Source: Anaerococcus sp. Marseille-P3915 (GTDB lineage Bacteria; Bacillota; Clostridia; Tissierellales; Peptoniphilaceae). From it: DNA of 64,000 bases. The notes under the pieces were generated by a model. That model did not search any database. It saw nothing but the letters and a program-made list of their open reading frames with translations, and was not told where the DNA came from. This document shows, piece after piece, positions 1-8,701 of the stretch. The DNA lies in assembly GCF_900258475.1 (NCBI RefSeq), contig NZ_LT984888.1, forward strand, positions 580,639-644,638, written 5' to 3'. Positions within the stretch are counted from its first letter, which is position 1; each line of letters starts with the position of its first letter. The translations under genes and the position numbers were made by a program.

Positions 1-97
1 AGGTTAATATTATAATAATGTTTTCATCGTACAGTGAAAAAAACATATTAGATAAAATAATATTATTTTGTTAGTATATAAGTAAGGAGATGATTAT

Positions 98-154
98 ATG
101 AACTCAAGACAAGAGAAATTATTAATTTTGCTAAAAAATAGGTTCATATTATAA
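98..154 (+). pseudogene. Truncated duplicate of the PRD regulator start (18 codons)
   Basis: The first repeat copy carries its own ATG, a good ribosome site (AAGGAGA) and the regulator's first codons (MNSRQEKLL), then runs into the second copy and stops at TAA at 152-154. It would give an 18-residue peptide if translated. It lies in front of the true start at 235, so it can be read as a dead duplicate or, less likely, as a leader ORF. Confidence 0.7.
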
Positions 155-155
155 T
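128..155 (+). promoter_or_regulatory. Candidate promoter for the PRD regulator and PTS operon
   Basis: TTGCTA at 128-133 is followed after 16 bases by TATAAT at 150-155. The -35 box lies inside the duplicated gene fragment of copy 1, so the duplication itself may have assembled this promoter. The match is moderate, and other AT-rich boxes are possible. Confidence 0.4.
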
Positions 156-234
156 AATGTTTTCATCGTACAGTGAAAAAAACATATTAGATAAAATAAT
201 AGTATTTTGTTAGTATATAAGTAAGGATGATTAT

Positions 235-2154
235 ATGAACTCAAGGCAAGAAAAATTATTAAATTTGTTAAAAAAATCTAATAAGAAACTATCGGTAAAT
301 GAAATATCAAAAACGTTTGCTGTATCTAGAAGAACTGTCTTTAATGACTTGAATTATTTGGACCATTTACTTGAAACATCGGGCTACAGTTTGATGAGAT
401 TAGATGATGGCGTGATGTTGGAAAAAGATGATTCTAGTAAAAGGCAAGAAATTGATATTGAAGATTTTTATTCTTCGAATAGAAGATATGATTTGTTTAA
501 AAATATTCTATTCGCAAATGAATTAAATATAGATGATTTGTCAGAAAAACTTTTTGTTAGTGAATCAACAATTTTAAATGACATAAATTATATAAACGAA
601 AAATATATTAAGGATTTGTCAGCAAGTTTATTAATAAGCAATAATGAATTATATATAGATGGTGATGAATTAAGTATCCAAAATTTATATGTAAGATTTA
701 ATGAGTTGATTTTTAAAAAATTAAGATTAATGCTAATTGAATCTAAAGATTTATATAGAAATTATTATTTGTTTTTATCAGATGTTTATGGCGAGCGGCT
801 TGTAAAAAAAGTTAAAAGTGTGCTCTACTCATATTTGACAAATAACTCCCAAGTTTTAGCAGAGTATTATTTTGATAATATTATTAATTACTTAATTGTT
901 TTAGTATATAGAAAGACAGATCTAAATGAAGTTAATAATATTGTAAATATTGATTCGATAATAACGAATCAAAATTCAGATGATATTTTAAAGATGGTTG
1001 AATGCAATTTCGGAATTATATTTTCAGAGTCTGAAATTAATTATTTTTACGATATTTTAAGAGCAAATAATATAAAAGTTAAAAACTCATACGATAAAAA
1101 TGCTGTTGAAGACTTAGTTGAAATATTTTTAAAATCATCTGGTGAACTCTTAAAGTTAGATTTATCGAAGGATCCTATACTAGTTGAACAACTTAATAAA
1201 CACTTTCCTTCTATGATTGAAAGATCGAAAAATAATATAAGAATTGACAATCCATTTATAGATGAGATAAAAAATGAATACACTACTTTGTTTAATACTA
1301 TCTGGATGATTGTGATAATGAATCGAGGGATTTTTGACTTTGATTTAAATGATGACGAAATTGGACTCCTGACTATTTATTTACAATCATCCTTAGATAG
1401 AAATAAAATAGTCCAAAAAGTAATTCTCCATATAGTAAGTAGATATTATGACACTGGTTTTATTATTAATAGAATAAAAAAAGTGCTACCAACTGTCGAT
1501 ATAGAAGTGCTTGAAGGTGACTTTGATTTATCTAAAATCAAATGTGACATGATAATAACAACCAGTGACAATATAACTTTTGGAAATATTCCTTTTGTAA
1601 AAATAACCCCTGTTGTAACAGAAAGAGATTTAAAAAACATAAGCAATAAGTACAATTCAACTATTTTTAAAAACACAAAGTATAAACAGTTAAACGGTAA
1701 GCACAAAATATTTGATATTATTAACAATTATTTCAGACCAGAATTTATTCATTTTAATAAAAATTTCAGTAATCGAGATGAAATGATGAATTTTGCACTG
1801 AATGATATGTTGGAGAAAGATATTGTTGATATAAATTATATTGAAAGTATTTTTGCAAGAGAAAAAATGGGAAGTACTGCACTTAATTATATGATATCGA
1901 CACCTCACGGAAACCCTAAATTTGTTAAAAGCAGTTGTATATATACAGTTATTAATAAAAAACAAGTAGGTTGGGAGAATGATAAAGTAAGCATTATGTT
2001 TATGATGAATATAAGTCAAGGTGATATAGAGAACTTGAGAACATTATTCAATTTTATTTACGAAATATCTCAAGATAAAAATTTGATTGATGAATTAATA
2101 AAGACTCAAAGCTATCAAGAATTTATAGAACTACTAAGGAGGACAATACTATGA
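235..2154 (+). CDS. PRD-domain transcriptional activator of a PTS operon (BglG/LicR/MtlR class)
   Basis: Predicted cytoplasmic, phosphorylation-controlled regulator of the PTS genes that follow. The 639-residue protein has an HTH near residues 18-42 (SVNEISKTFAVSRRTVFNDL), a second Mga-like HTH near 97-118, two PRD-like helical regions, an EIIB-like segment near 390-470 and a C-terminal EIIA-type domain with candidate phosphohistidine His558 in STPHG. The EIIB-like segment reads LHIVSRYYDTG and lacks the usual CPTGYG cysteine, so phosphate control probably uses the PRD and EIIA histidines. The start at 235 has a shortened ribosome site (AAGGA). It overlaps the EIIA gene by four bases (ATGA). 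Base use is more AT-rich than in talC and tkt downstream. Confidence 0.88.
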   Translation: MNSRQEKLLNLLKKSNKKLSVNEISKTFAVSRRTVFNDLNYLDHLLETSGYSLMRLDDGVMLEKDDSSKRQEIDIEDFYSSNRRYDLFKNILFANELNIDDLSEKLFVSESTILNDINYINEKYIKDLSASLLISNNELYIDGDELSIQNLYVRFNELIFKKLRLMLIESKDLYRNYYLFLSDVYGERLVKKVKSVLYSYLTNNSQVLAEYYFDNIINYLIVLVYRKTDLNEVNNIVNIDSIITNQNSDDILKMVECNFGIIFSESEINYFYDILRANNIKVKNSYDKNAVEDLVEIFLKSSGELLKLDLSKDPILVEQLNKHFPSMIERSKNNIRIDNPFIDEIKNEYTTLFNTIWMIVIMNRGIFDFDLNDDEIGLLTIYLQSSLDRNKIVQKVILHIVSRYYDTGFIINRIKKVLPTVDIEVLEGDFDLSKIKCDMIITTSDNITFGNIPFVKITPVVTERDLKNISNKYNSTIFKNTKYKQLNGKHKIFDIINNYFRPEFIHFNKNFSNRDEMMNFALNDMLEKDIVDINYIESIFAREKMGSTALNYMISTPHGNPKFVKSSCIYTVINKKQVGWENDKVSIMFMMNISQGDIENLRTLFNFIYEISQDKNLIDELIKTQSYQEFIELLRRTIL

Positions 2155-2594
2155 TAGAAAAGAAACTGATATTTGTTGACAAAGATTTAAAGAGCAAGGA
2201 TGAGGTTTTTAAATTTGTTTCAAACGAGGCATATAAGTTAGGACTTATAGAATCAAAAACTGATTTTATAGATAAATTATACTATAGGGAAGAACTCATG
2301 AGTACATCATTAGATTTTAATTTAGCAATTCCACATGCAAAATCTAGCACTATAGTGCATGACTTCATTTCATACATTAAATTATCTAATGATATTATGT
2401 GGAATGAAACTGATGAAGATTTTACCAATCAAGTGTTCTTAATAGCGGTAAGTGAAGGGGGGAGTAATAGGCATTTAAAGTATATAGCAGAAATTAGTAA
2501 GAAAATAATTGATGATGATTTTAGAATGAAGTTAAAAAATTCTAAAAGTGTAGAAGAAATTTATGAATTATTAAAAAATCAGGAGGAAAAATGA
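2151..2594 (+). CDS. PTS system fructose-type EIIA component
   Basis: Cytoplasmic phosphocarrier that takes phosphate from HPr and passes it to EIIB. The 147-residue protein is a PTS_EIIA_2 domain. The motif LAIPHAKSS carries the predicted phosphorylated His62. It starts within the stop of the regulator and ends four bases inside the EIIB gene, so regulator, EIIA and EIIB appear translationally coupled. The sugar is not identified from sequence; the fructose-type fold covers fructose, tagatose, mannose-like and polyol carriers. Confidence 0.88.
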   Translation: MIEKKLIFVDKDLKSKDEVFKFVSNEAYKLGLIESKTDFIDKLYYREELMSTSLDFNLAIPHAKSSTIVHDFISYIKLSNDIMWNETDEDFTNQVFLIAVSEGGSNRHLKYIAEISKKIIDDDFRMKLKNSKSVEEIYELLKNQEEK

Positions 2595-2908
2595 AAATAG
2601 TAGCAGTAACTGCATGTATTACAGGAATCGCACACACCTATATGGCACAAGCGGCCTTAGAAAAAGAGAGTAAAAAAAGAGGATATGAAATACTAGTAGA
2701 AACACAAGGTGGTATGGGTGTTGAAAATGAGATAAGCCAAGAAGAAGTGGATGAAGCGGATGTTGCAATTTTAGCTATCGCTGTTGGCATCGAGGGTGAA
2801 GAAAGATTTGATGAAAAGAGAGAATCTGGAAAAATATTAGAGGTTGATCCGTCAGATGTAATAAAAAATCCTGGAGCTATATTTGACGAGTTAGAAAAAC
2901 TATTATAA
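2591..2908 (+). CDS. PTS system fructose-type EIIB component
   Basis: Phosphotransfer protein of 105 residues, usual length for a stand-alone fructose-family EIIB. The P-loop motif VTACITGIAHTYMA holds the predicted phosphocysteine Cys9. It receives phosphate from the EIIA encoded just upstream and gives it to the sugar carried by EIIC. It is split from EIIC here, whereas many FruA proteins are EIIBC or EIIABC fusions; split forms are common in the Frv/Frw group. Ten bases separate it from the EIIC gene. Confidence 0.9.
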   Translation: MKIVAVTACITGIAHTYMAQAALEKESKKRGYEILVETQGGMGVENEISQEEVDEADVAILAIAVGIEGEERFDEKRESGKILEVDPSDVIKNPGAIFDELEKLL

Positions 2909-2918
2909 GGAGAATACT

Positions 2919-3956
2919 ATGAATAAAAAGAGAAATATATGGGATGAAATAAAAAAGGCGTTTAGTACCGGAATATCTTATATGTTACCTGTTGTAGTTG
3001 TTGGAGGTTTATTCTTAGCTATAGCCTTAGCAAGTGGTACTCCAACAGATGAAGGAATGAAAGTTACAAATACATTCATGAAAAACTTAGAAATTATAGG
3101 ATCATCAGGATTCGCACTAATGGTACCAATATTGGCTGGCTATATATCATACTCTATAGCTGGAAAGCCTGGATTAATACCGGGAATGGTAACAGGATAC
3201 ATCGCAGCTAATCCTATAGGTGAACCTGCAGTATCGACTGGATTTTTAGGCGGTATGATTGTTGGTATTTTATCAGGCTACATTTCAGATTGGATAAAAA
3301 AATGGAAAGTTTCTGCTTCAATTAAGCCTATAATGCCTATACTAGTGATTCCGCTCTTATCTACATTCTTAGTATCAATGGTTTATATATATGTACTTGC
3401 TAAACCATTGTCTCTACTTGTAGTTGGTCTTACAAACCTATTAGGAAGCCTACAAGGTAGTAGTGCATTGTTAGTTGGATTCATAATAGGAGCTTTTACA
3501 GCTATAGATATGGGAGGCCCAATCAACAAGACAGTTTCTGCCTTTACCCTTGCTTTAATGGCTGAAGGTGTATATACATTAAATGGTGCCCACAGAATAG
3601 CCGTAGCTATACCACCACTAGGAGTTGCTTTATCAGTATTTTTATCAAGAAAAAAATATAGTGAGGATGATAAGGCAATGGCTATAAGTTCAGGAATAAT
3701 GGGATTATTTGGTATTACTGAGGGTGCAATACCATACGCAGTAAAAGACTTGAAAAGGGTAATTCCAGCTATAGTTATAGGATCGGGAGTCGGAGGAGCA
3801 ATAGGGATGCTAAATAATGTAGAAACTCTTGTTCCGCATGGTGGCTTTATTGTACTAGGTGCAGTTAATGGAAAATTATGGTTCTCACTAGCAATAATAA
3901 TAGGGTCACTAGTTACAGCACTGATACTTCATATTTTAAAACCGGATATTGAATAA
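2919..3956 (+). CDS. PTS system fructose-type EIIC permease
   Basis: Membrane permease of 345 residues that moves the sugar across the membrane while it is phosphorylated. The hydrophobic segments and family signatures such as GYISYSIAGKPGLIPG, AIDMGGPINK and GITEGAIPYA mark it as the IIC of the fructose family. It completes a three-polypeptide EIIA/EIIB/EIIC system. Known family members mostly yield sugar 1-phosphates, but the substrate cannot be read from the sequence. The next gene begins 43 bases downstream. Confidence 0.9.
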   Translation: MNKKRNIWDEIKKAFSTGISYMLPVVVVGGLFLAIALASGTPTDEGMKVTNTFMKNLEIIGSSGFALMVPILAGYISYSIAGKPGLIPGMVTGYIAANPIGEPAVSTGFLGGMIVGILSGYISDWIKKWKVSASIKPIMPILVIPLLSTFLVSMVYIYVLAKPLSLLVVGLTNLLGSLQGSSALLVGFIIGAFTAIDMGGPINKTVSAFTLALMAEGVYTLNGAHRIAVAIPPLGVALSVFLSRKKYSEDDKAMAISSGIMGLFGITEGAIPYAVKDLKRVIPAIVIGSGVGGAIGMLNNVETLVPHGGFIVLGAVNGKLWFSLAIIIGSLVTALILHILKPDIE

Positions 3957-3999
3957 GACAAATGAAGATAGAATTTTAATAATAGGAAAGGAATTAATA

Positions 4000-5271
4000 A
4001 TGAACATAAAAATTAACGATTTTATTAAAGCAAATTTAAATTTATTAAAGAAGAATGAAGGAGCAACTCTATTGGGAATAGGACCGATGTCAGAAACTAT
4101 GATAAGGGCATCTCTAGAACTTGCTAATGAAAAAGATTTTCCACTAATGTTTATAGCCAGTAGAAATCAGGTAGATAGCGATGAGTTTGGTTCTGGCTAT
4201 GTTAATGGTTGGAACCAAGAAAGATTTGTAAATGATATAAAGAAAATTGCTGACGATATAGATTTTAACGGACTATATTATTTTTGTAGGGACCATGGCG
4301 GACCATGGCAGAGAGATGAGGAGAGAAATGCACATCTTGAAGAAGATGTTGCTATGGAGCTAGGAAAAAAATCCTATTATGAAGATATTAAAAATGGATT
4401 TGATTTGTTGATGATAGACCCAACAAAGGATCCTTTTCAAATTGGAAAGGTTATACCTCTAGATGTTGTATTATCTAGGACTGTTGAATTAATAGAATAT
4501 TGCGAAAAAACTAGAAAAGAACTAGGTGTTGGTGAAATTAGCTATGAAGTAGGCACTGAGGAAACTAACGGAGGTTTAACAACAACAGAGACATACGAAA
4601 AGTTTATTAATCAACTCAATGAAGAGCTTGATAAAAGGGACCTACCTCATCCAATATTTATTGTAGGTCAAACAGGAACTCTAACTAGAAAAGCTGAACA
4701 AGTTGGACATTTTGATTATAATAATGCAAAAGATTTAGCTAATATGGCTTTTAAGTATAATGTTGGGGTTAAAGAACACAATGGCGACTATATGACCTAC
4801 GAAGACCTTATCAAGCATTTACCATCACACGTAACAGCAACTAATGTTGCTCCAGAGTTTGGAACTGTTGAAACTGGTGCTATTAAAAAGTTAGCAGAAT
4901 TAGAAAAGTTTGCACATGAAAAAGGCTTAATTGACAGTGTAAGTGATATTGAAAAAGTAATAACCACTAATGCTGTAAAATCAAGAAGATGGGAGAAATG
5001 GGTTTCTGATGAATTTAAATCGATGGAAACTGAAGAAATCTTAAATAATGTAGACCTATCAAATGAGATTTTCACATTGGGCGGCCACTATACTTTTAAC
5101 GACGAAGATGTTAAAAACGAAAGAGAAAAATTAATTAAAAATATAAATTCTATAGGATTAGATGGTGAAAAGTTTATAAAAGAAATAATCAAAGAATCTA
5201 TTAATAGATATGCTGTTGGATTCAACATGATTGGAATTACAAGCAAAGTAAGAAATGAACTTAAAAAATAA
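4000..5271 (+). CDS. GatZ/KbaZ-like protein (tagatose-bisphosphate aldolase accessory family or tagatose-phosphate 4-epimerase)
   Basis: A 423-residue member of the GatZ/KbaZ/AgaZ family. Family-like blocks are visible: IASRNQVD near the N terminus (as EATSNQV in GatZ), a DHGGPW loop, SYEVGTEET and KEHNGDYM. I chose ATG 4000, which has AGGAAAGG upstream, over a TTG at 3949 inside the end of EIIC. In enteric bacteria GatZ is the non-catalytic partner of aldolase GatY, but no GatY/KbaY lies in this operon. As I recall, one Agrobacterium homologue was shown to be a D-tagatose-6-phosphate 4-epimerase. With a PTS upstream and talC/tkt downstream, an epimerase making fructose 6-phosphate is plausible here; that is inference. 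Confidence 0.75.
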   Translation: MNIKINDFIKANLNLLKKNEGATLLGIGPMSETMIRASLELANEKDFPLMFIASRNQVDSDEFGSGYVNGWNQERFVNDIKKIADDIDFNGLYYFCRDHGGPWQRDEERNAHLEEDVAMELGKKSYYEDIKNGFDLLMIDPTKDPFQIGKVIPLDVVLSRTVELIEYCEKTRKELGVGEISYEVGTEETNGGLTTTETYEKFINQLNEELDKRDLPHPIFIVGQTGTLTRKAEQVGHFDYNNAKDLANMAFKYNVGVKEHNGDYMTYEDLIKHLPSHVTATNVAPEFGTVETGAIKKLAELEKFAHEKGLIDSVSDIEKVITTNAVKSRRWEKWVSDEFKSMETEEILNNVDLSNEIFTLGGHYTFNDEDVKNEREKLIKNINSIGLDGEKFIKEIIKESINRYAVGFNMIGITSKVRNELKK

Positions 5272-5923
5272 AATAAAATTAATCATATTTGATATGGATG
5301 GCTTAATGTTGGACACTGAAATAATACATTTTAAAACCTGGCTTATGTATGCTGAGAAATACGGATTCAAATATGATATAACTAAAAGACACCGTTATGC
5401 TGGAATGACAGATAAGCAGGTTTTGACGGCTCTAAGTGATGATATGGGGGATGCTGAAAAAGCATCCCAGATGAGATATGAAATATTAGAAGAAAGAAAG
5501 AGAATATTCTCAGATCCTAAAATATCTCTAAAAAAGGATGGTCTAATTGAATTGTTAGATTACCTAGATTCAAACGATATTTTATATGCAATAGCTTCGT
5601 CTAGTGGAAGAGATAGAATAAATAATTTGCTAGAAAAAGAAGGGATTCTTGAAAGATTCAATGTGATAGTATCAGGTGAAGATGTTAAAAAATCAAAACC
5701 TGCCCCTGATATATTCTTAAGAGCGTTGGAAATTGTAGGAATTTCAAAAGAAGAGGCCCTAATATTAGAGGATTCAGAGAATGGTTACATTGCGGCCAAG
5801 GATTCTGGAATAAATTATATGATAATTCCAGATAGCTCATTTGAGTATAACGACCTAAGCGTAGAAAGAACATATAAAAATTTATTTTCTGTAATAGATG
5901 TACTAGAGAACATTAAGGAGTAA
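5255..5923 (+). CDS. HAD-superfamily hydrolase, beta-phosphoglucomutase-like
   Basis: Cytoplasmic HAD phosphatase or phosphoglucomutase of 222 residues. Motif I is [11 protein letters not shown] (nucleophile Asp13, acid/base Asp15), motif II is ASSSG, the conserved lysine lies in [10 protein letters not shown], and motif III is [10 protein letters not shown] helical cap between motifs I and II is typical of subclass I. It overlaps the GatZ-like gene by 17 bases and is separated from talC by two bases, so it belongs to the same transcript. It may remove phosphate from a dead-end sugar phosphate or isomerise a sugar phosphate; substrate unknown. Confidence 0.85.
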   Translation: MNLKNKIKLIIFDMDGLMLDTEIIHFKTWLMYAEKYGFKYDITKRHRYAGMTDKQVLTALSDDMGDAEKASQMRYEILEERKRIFSDPKISLKKDGLIELLDYLDSNDILYAIASSSGRDRINNLLEKEGILERFNVIVSGEDVKKSKPAPDIFLRALEIVGISKEEALILEDSENGYIAAKDSGINYMIIPDSSFEYNDLSVERTYKNLFSVIDVLENIKE

Positions 5924-5925
5924 AA

Positions 5926-6579
5926 ATGAAATTTTTCTTAGACACAGCAAACGTAGATGAAATAAAAAGAATAAATGACCTAGGTCTTTGTGATGGGGTA
6001 ACAACCAATCCATCTCTAATCAAGAAAGAAGGCAGAGACTTTAAAGAGGTAGTAACAGAAATAGCTTCCTTTGTAGATGGACCAATCTCAGCAGAAGTAA
6101 CAAGCTACGACTATGAAAACATGGTCAAAGAAGCTCGTGACATAGCAAAATGGGCAGAGAACATCGTAGTAAAAATCCCAATGACAGAAGACGGCCTCAA
6201 AGCAGTAAATACCTTATCCAAAGAAGGCATCAAAACCAACTGCACCCTAATCTTCTCAGTAAGCCAAGGTCTCATGGCAGCTAAGGCAGGAGCCACCTAC
6301 ATCTCACCATTTGTAGGAAGAATCGATGATATGGGAGAAGATGGAATTAGACTAATATCAGAACTTAGAGAAGTTTTAGACATCTACGGCCTAGAAAGTG
6401 AAATAATAGCAGCATCCATCAGAACCAACAAACACCTAGAAGGATCAGCCCTAGCAGGCGCTCACATAGCAACAATCCCAGGCTCAATCTTTGAAAAACT
6501 ATGGTCCCACCCACTCACAGATGCTGGTATAGCAAGCTTTAAAAAAGACTGGGAAGCATTTGAAAATAGAGGAAAATAG
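5926..6579 (+). CDS. Transaldolase (TalC/FSA-like small type)
   Basis: Transfers a dihydroxyacetone unit in the non-oxidative pentose phosphate pathway. The 217-residue protein has the Schiff-base lysine Lys83 in VVKIPMT and the early motif [11 protein letters not shown]. At the position where fructose-6-phosphate aldolases have Tyr (SPYVGR) this protein has Phe129 (SPFVGR), which favours true transaldolase activity over aldolase activity. It is followed by transketolase nine bases later. From here codon use shifts to more GCC, ATC and CTA than in the PTS genes upstream, suggesting that talC-tkt are resident and the upstream genes were added. Confidence 0.92.
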   Translation: MKFFLDTANVDEIKRINDLGLCDGVTTNPSLIKKEGRDFKEVVTEIASFVDGPISAEVTSYDYENMVKEARDIAKWAENIVVKIPMTEDGLKAVNTLSKEGIKTNCTLIFSVSQGLMAAKAGATYISPFVGRIDDMGEDGIRLISELREVLDIYGLESEIIAASIRTNKHLEGSALAGAHIATIPGSIFEKLWSHPLTDAGIASFKKDWEAFENRGK

Positions 6580-6587
6580 GTGGGGAA

Positions 6588-8579
6588 ATGACAGGAAATA
6601 AAGATATACAAGCGATAGCAGCCATAAGAAGCCTATCCCTAGCTCAGATAGAAAAGGCAAACAGTGGCCACCCAGGCATCTGCATGGGAGCAGCTCCAAT
6701 GATTTATTCTCTATGGAATAAATATCTGAATGTAAATCCAAAAAATCCATCATACTTCAATAGAGATAGGTTTGTCCTATCAGCAGGCCACGGGTCTGCC
6801 CTACTTTACTCAATGATCCACCTAGCAGGTTACAATCTACCAATAGAAGACCTTAAAAACTTTAGGCAAATAGGATCAAAGGCCCCAGGCCATCCAGAAA
6901 GACTTGACACAGAAGGGGTAGAAGTAACAACAGGACCACTTGGTCAAGGTATAGCAAACGCAGTAGGCATGGCCCTAGCAGAAAAGCACATGGCAGCAGT
7001 CTATAACAAAGAAGATTATCCAGTAATAGACCACAAAACCTACTGCTTATGTGGGGACGGAGACCTAATGGAAGGCGTATCCTACGAGGCGATGAGCCTG
7101 GCAGGTCACTTAAAATTGTCAAAATTAGTAGTACTCTATGACTCAAATGACATCTGCCTAGATGGAAAACTAAATACATCCTTCTCAGAAAATGTAGAAG
7201 CAAGAGTCAAGGCCCAAGGCTGGAACTATATAAAAGTAGAAGATGGCGAAGATTTAGAAGCAATAGGCAAGGCCATAGAAAAAGCCAACAGCCAAGATGA
7301 AAAACCAAGCCTAATAGAAATAAAAACAATCATAGGTTATGGTTCAGCAAATCAAGGTACAAACAAGGTTCATGGGGCACCATTAGGCAGCGACGACTTT
7401 GCCAAGGCCAAAGAATTTTATAAATGGGAAAACAAGGACTTTGAAATCCCAGAAGAAATTTATGAGACCTTCAAAGAAGACCTAGGCAAGAGAGGCCAAG
7501 AAGCAAATAAGGCCTGGGATGATTTAATGGAAGCCTATAAAAAAGCCTATCCAGAAGCTTATCAATCTCTAATAAATGGTATAGAAAGAAAATTAGACGA
7601 TAATTTCTTTGACAAGATAAGAAAATACTCAGCAGAAGATAAGGCCCTAGCATCAAGAGCATCAGGTGGAGAAATCCTCCAAGACCTAGCCAAAAATAAC
7701 CAAAATATCTGGGGAGGATCAGCAGACCTCTTTTCATCAAATAAGACAGATATAGTAGGCTCACCATCCTTTAAGGATGACCCAGCAGGAAGAAATGTTT
7801 GGTATGGAGTAAGAGAATTTGCCATGGCAGCTATAGGCAACGGAATCATGGCCCATGGGGGAAGCTTCCACCATGTATCAACTTTCTTCGTATTTGTAGA
7901 CTATGTAAAGGCAGCACTAAGGCTATCAGCCCTATCCAAACTACCTCTAACCTACGTCTTCACCCACGACTCAGTAGCAGTAGGAGAAGATGGACCAACC
8001 CATGAACCTATAGAACAACTGGCCATGATAAGGGCAATACCAAATGTAATCGATCTAAGACCAGCAGATGCCAACGAAGTAAGACTAGCTTGGAAAATAG
8101 CCCTAGAAAGTAAGGAAAGCCCAACAGTCATAGCACTATCAAGACAAAATCTAGAAAATCTAAAGGCGACAGAAAATTTAGAATCAATAGATAAGGGAGC
8201 CTACATCATAAAAGAAGCAAGCAAGGAAATACCAGATGGAATCTTTATAGGAACAGGTTCAGAAGTATCCCTAGCCATCAAGGCTGCAGAGGTTCTCGAA
8301 AAAGAAGGTCAAGCCATAAGGGTAATATCAATGCCATCAATGACCCTCTTTAGAAAACAAGATGCAGCTTACAAAGAAGCCCTTCTTCCAAAAGAAGTGA
8401 AAAATAGGGTATCTATTGAAATGGCTTCATCCTTTGGTTGGGCAGAATGGATCGGAGATAAGGGACTAAATATTGCCATAGATGACTTTGGAATCTCAGG
8501 CCCTGGTGACTTAGTAGCAGAAAAACTAGGATTTAGCGTAGAAAATATTGTCGAAAAATATAAGGAAAAATATTTATAG
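6588..8579 (+). CDS. tkt: Transketolase
   Basis: Thiamine-diphosphate enzyme that moves two-carbon units between sugar phosphates; it works with the upstream transaldolase to link pentose phosphates to glycolysis. The 663 residues match full-length transketolases. Visible motifs include KANSGHPGICMG, the ThDP/Mg site GDGDLMEG, and THDSVAVGEDGPTHEP in the pyrimidine domain. A Rho-independent terminator follows at 8606-8644 and closes the operon. Pairing tkt and talC with a PTS and a GatZ-like gene suggests the imported sugar ends as fructose 6-phosphate or a pentose phosphate. Confidence 0.96.
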   Translation: MTGNKDIQAIAAIRSLSLAQIEKANSGHPGICMGAAPMIYSLWNKYLNVNPKNPSYFNRDRFVLSAGHGSALLYSMIHLAGYNLPIEDLKNFRQIGSKAPGHPERLDTEGVEVTTGPLGQGIANAVGMALAEKHMAAVYNKEDYPVIDHKTYCLCGDGDLMEGVSYEAMSLAGHLKLSKLVVLYDSNDICLDGKLNTSFSENVEARVKAQGWNYIKVEDGEDLEAIGKAIEKANSQDEKPSLIEIKTIIGYGSANQGTNKVHGAPLGSDDFAKAKEFYKWENKDFEIPEEIYETFKEDLGKRGQEANKAWDDLMEAYKKAYPEAYQSLINGIERKLDDNFFDKIRKYSAEDKALASRASGGEILQDLAKNNQNIWGGSADLFSSNKTDIVGSPSFKDDPAGRNVWYGVREFAMAAIGNGIMAHGGSFHHVSTFFVFVDYVKAALRLSALSKLPLTYVFTHDSVAVGEDGPTHEPIEQLAMIRAIPNVIDLRPADANEVRLAWKIALESKESPTVIALSRQNLENLKATENLESIDKGAYIIKEASKEIPDGIFIGTGSEVSLAIKAAEVLEKEGQAIRVISMPSMTLFRKQDAAYKEALLPKEVKNRVSIEMASSFGWAEWIGDKGLNIAIDDFGISGPGDLVAEKLGFSVENIVEKYKEKYL

Positions 8580-8605
8580 GTAAATCACTCCTTTCAAAAT
8601 GACCT

Positions 8606-8644
8606 CAACCCCAAAATCCGCAAGGCGGATGGAGGGGTTTTTCC
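8606..8644 (+). terminator. Rho-independent terminator after tkt
   Basis: Arms AACCCC...ATCCGC and GCGGAT...GGGGTT with loop AAG form a stem interrupted by an internal loop, followed by a T run. Confidence 0.85.
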
Positions 8645-8701
8645 TTTATAATGAAAAAATCTCATCCTAGCATATAATTATATAAATGAAAGAGAGGATT
8701 T

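Larger units (their letters stand above)
1..276 (+). repeat. Tandem direct duplication of a promoter, ribosome site and gene start
   Basis: Two copies of a unit of about 138 bases sit head to tail, at 1-139 and 140-276. They are nearly identical through the upstream region and the first dozen codons of the PRD regulator. The second copy has two bases fewer in the ribosome site (AAGGA against AAGGAGA). The unit holds a TATAAT box, an arm pair TTTTCA/TGAAAA and, in copy 1, a perfect 16-base palindrome at about 54-69 that is imperfect in copy 2. The repeat may continue to the left of the window. Confidence 0.9.

Noticed and set aside
3949-3999. TTG start for the GatZ-like protein
   Set aside because: It lies inside the end of EIIC and has no ribosome site; ATG 4000 has AGGAAAGG at proper spacing.
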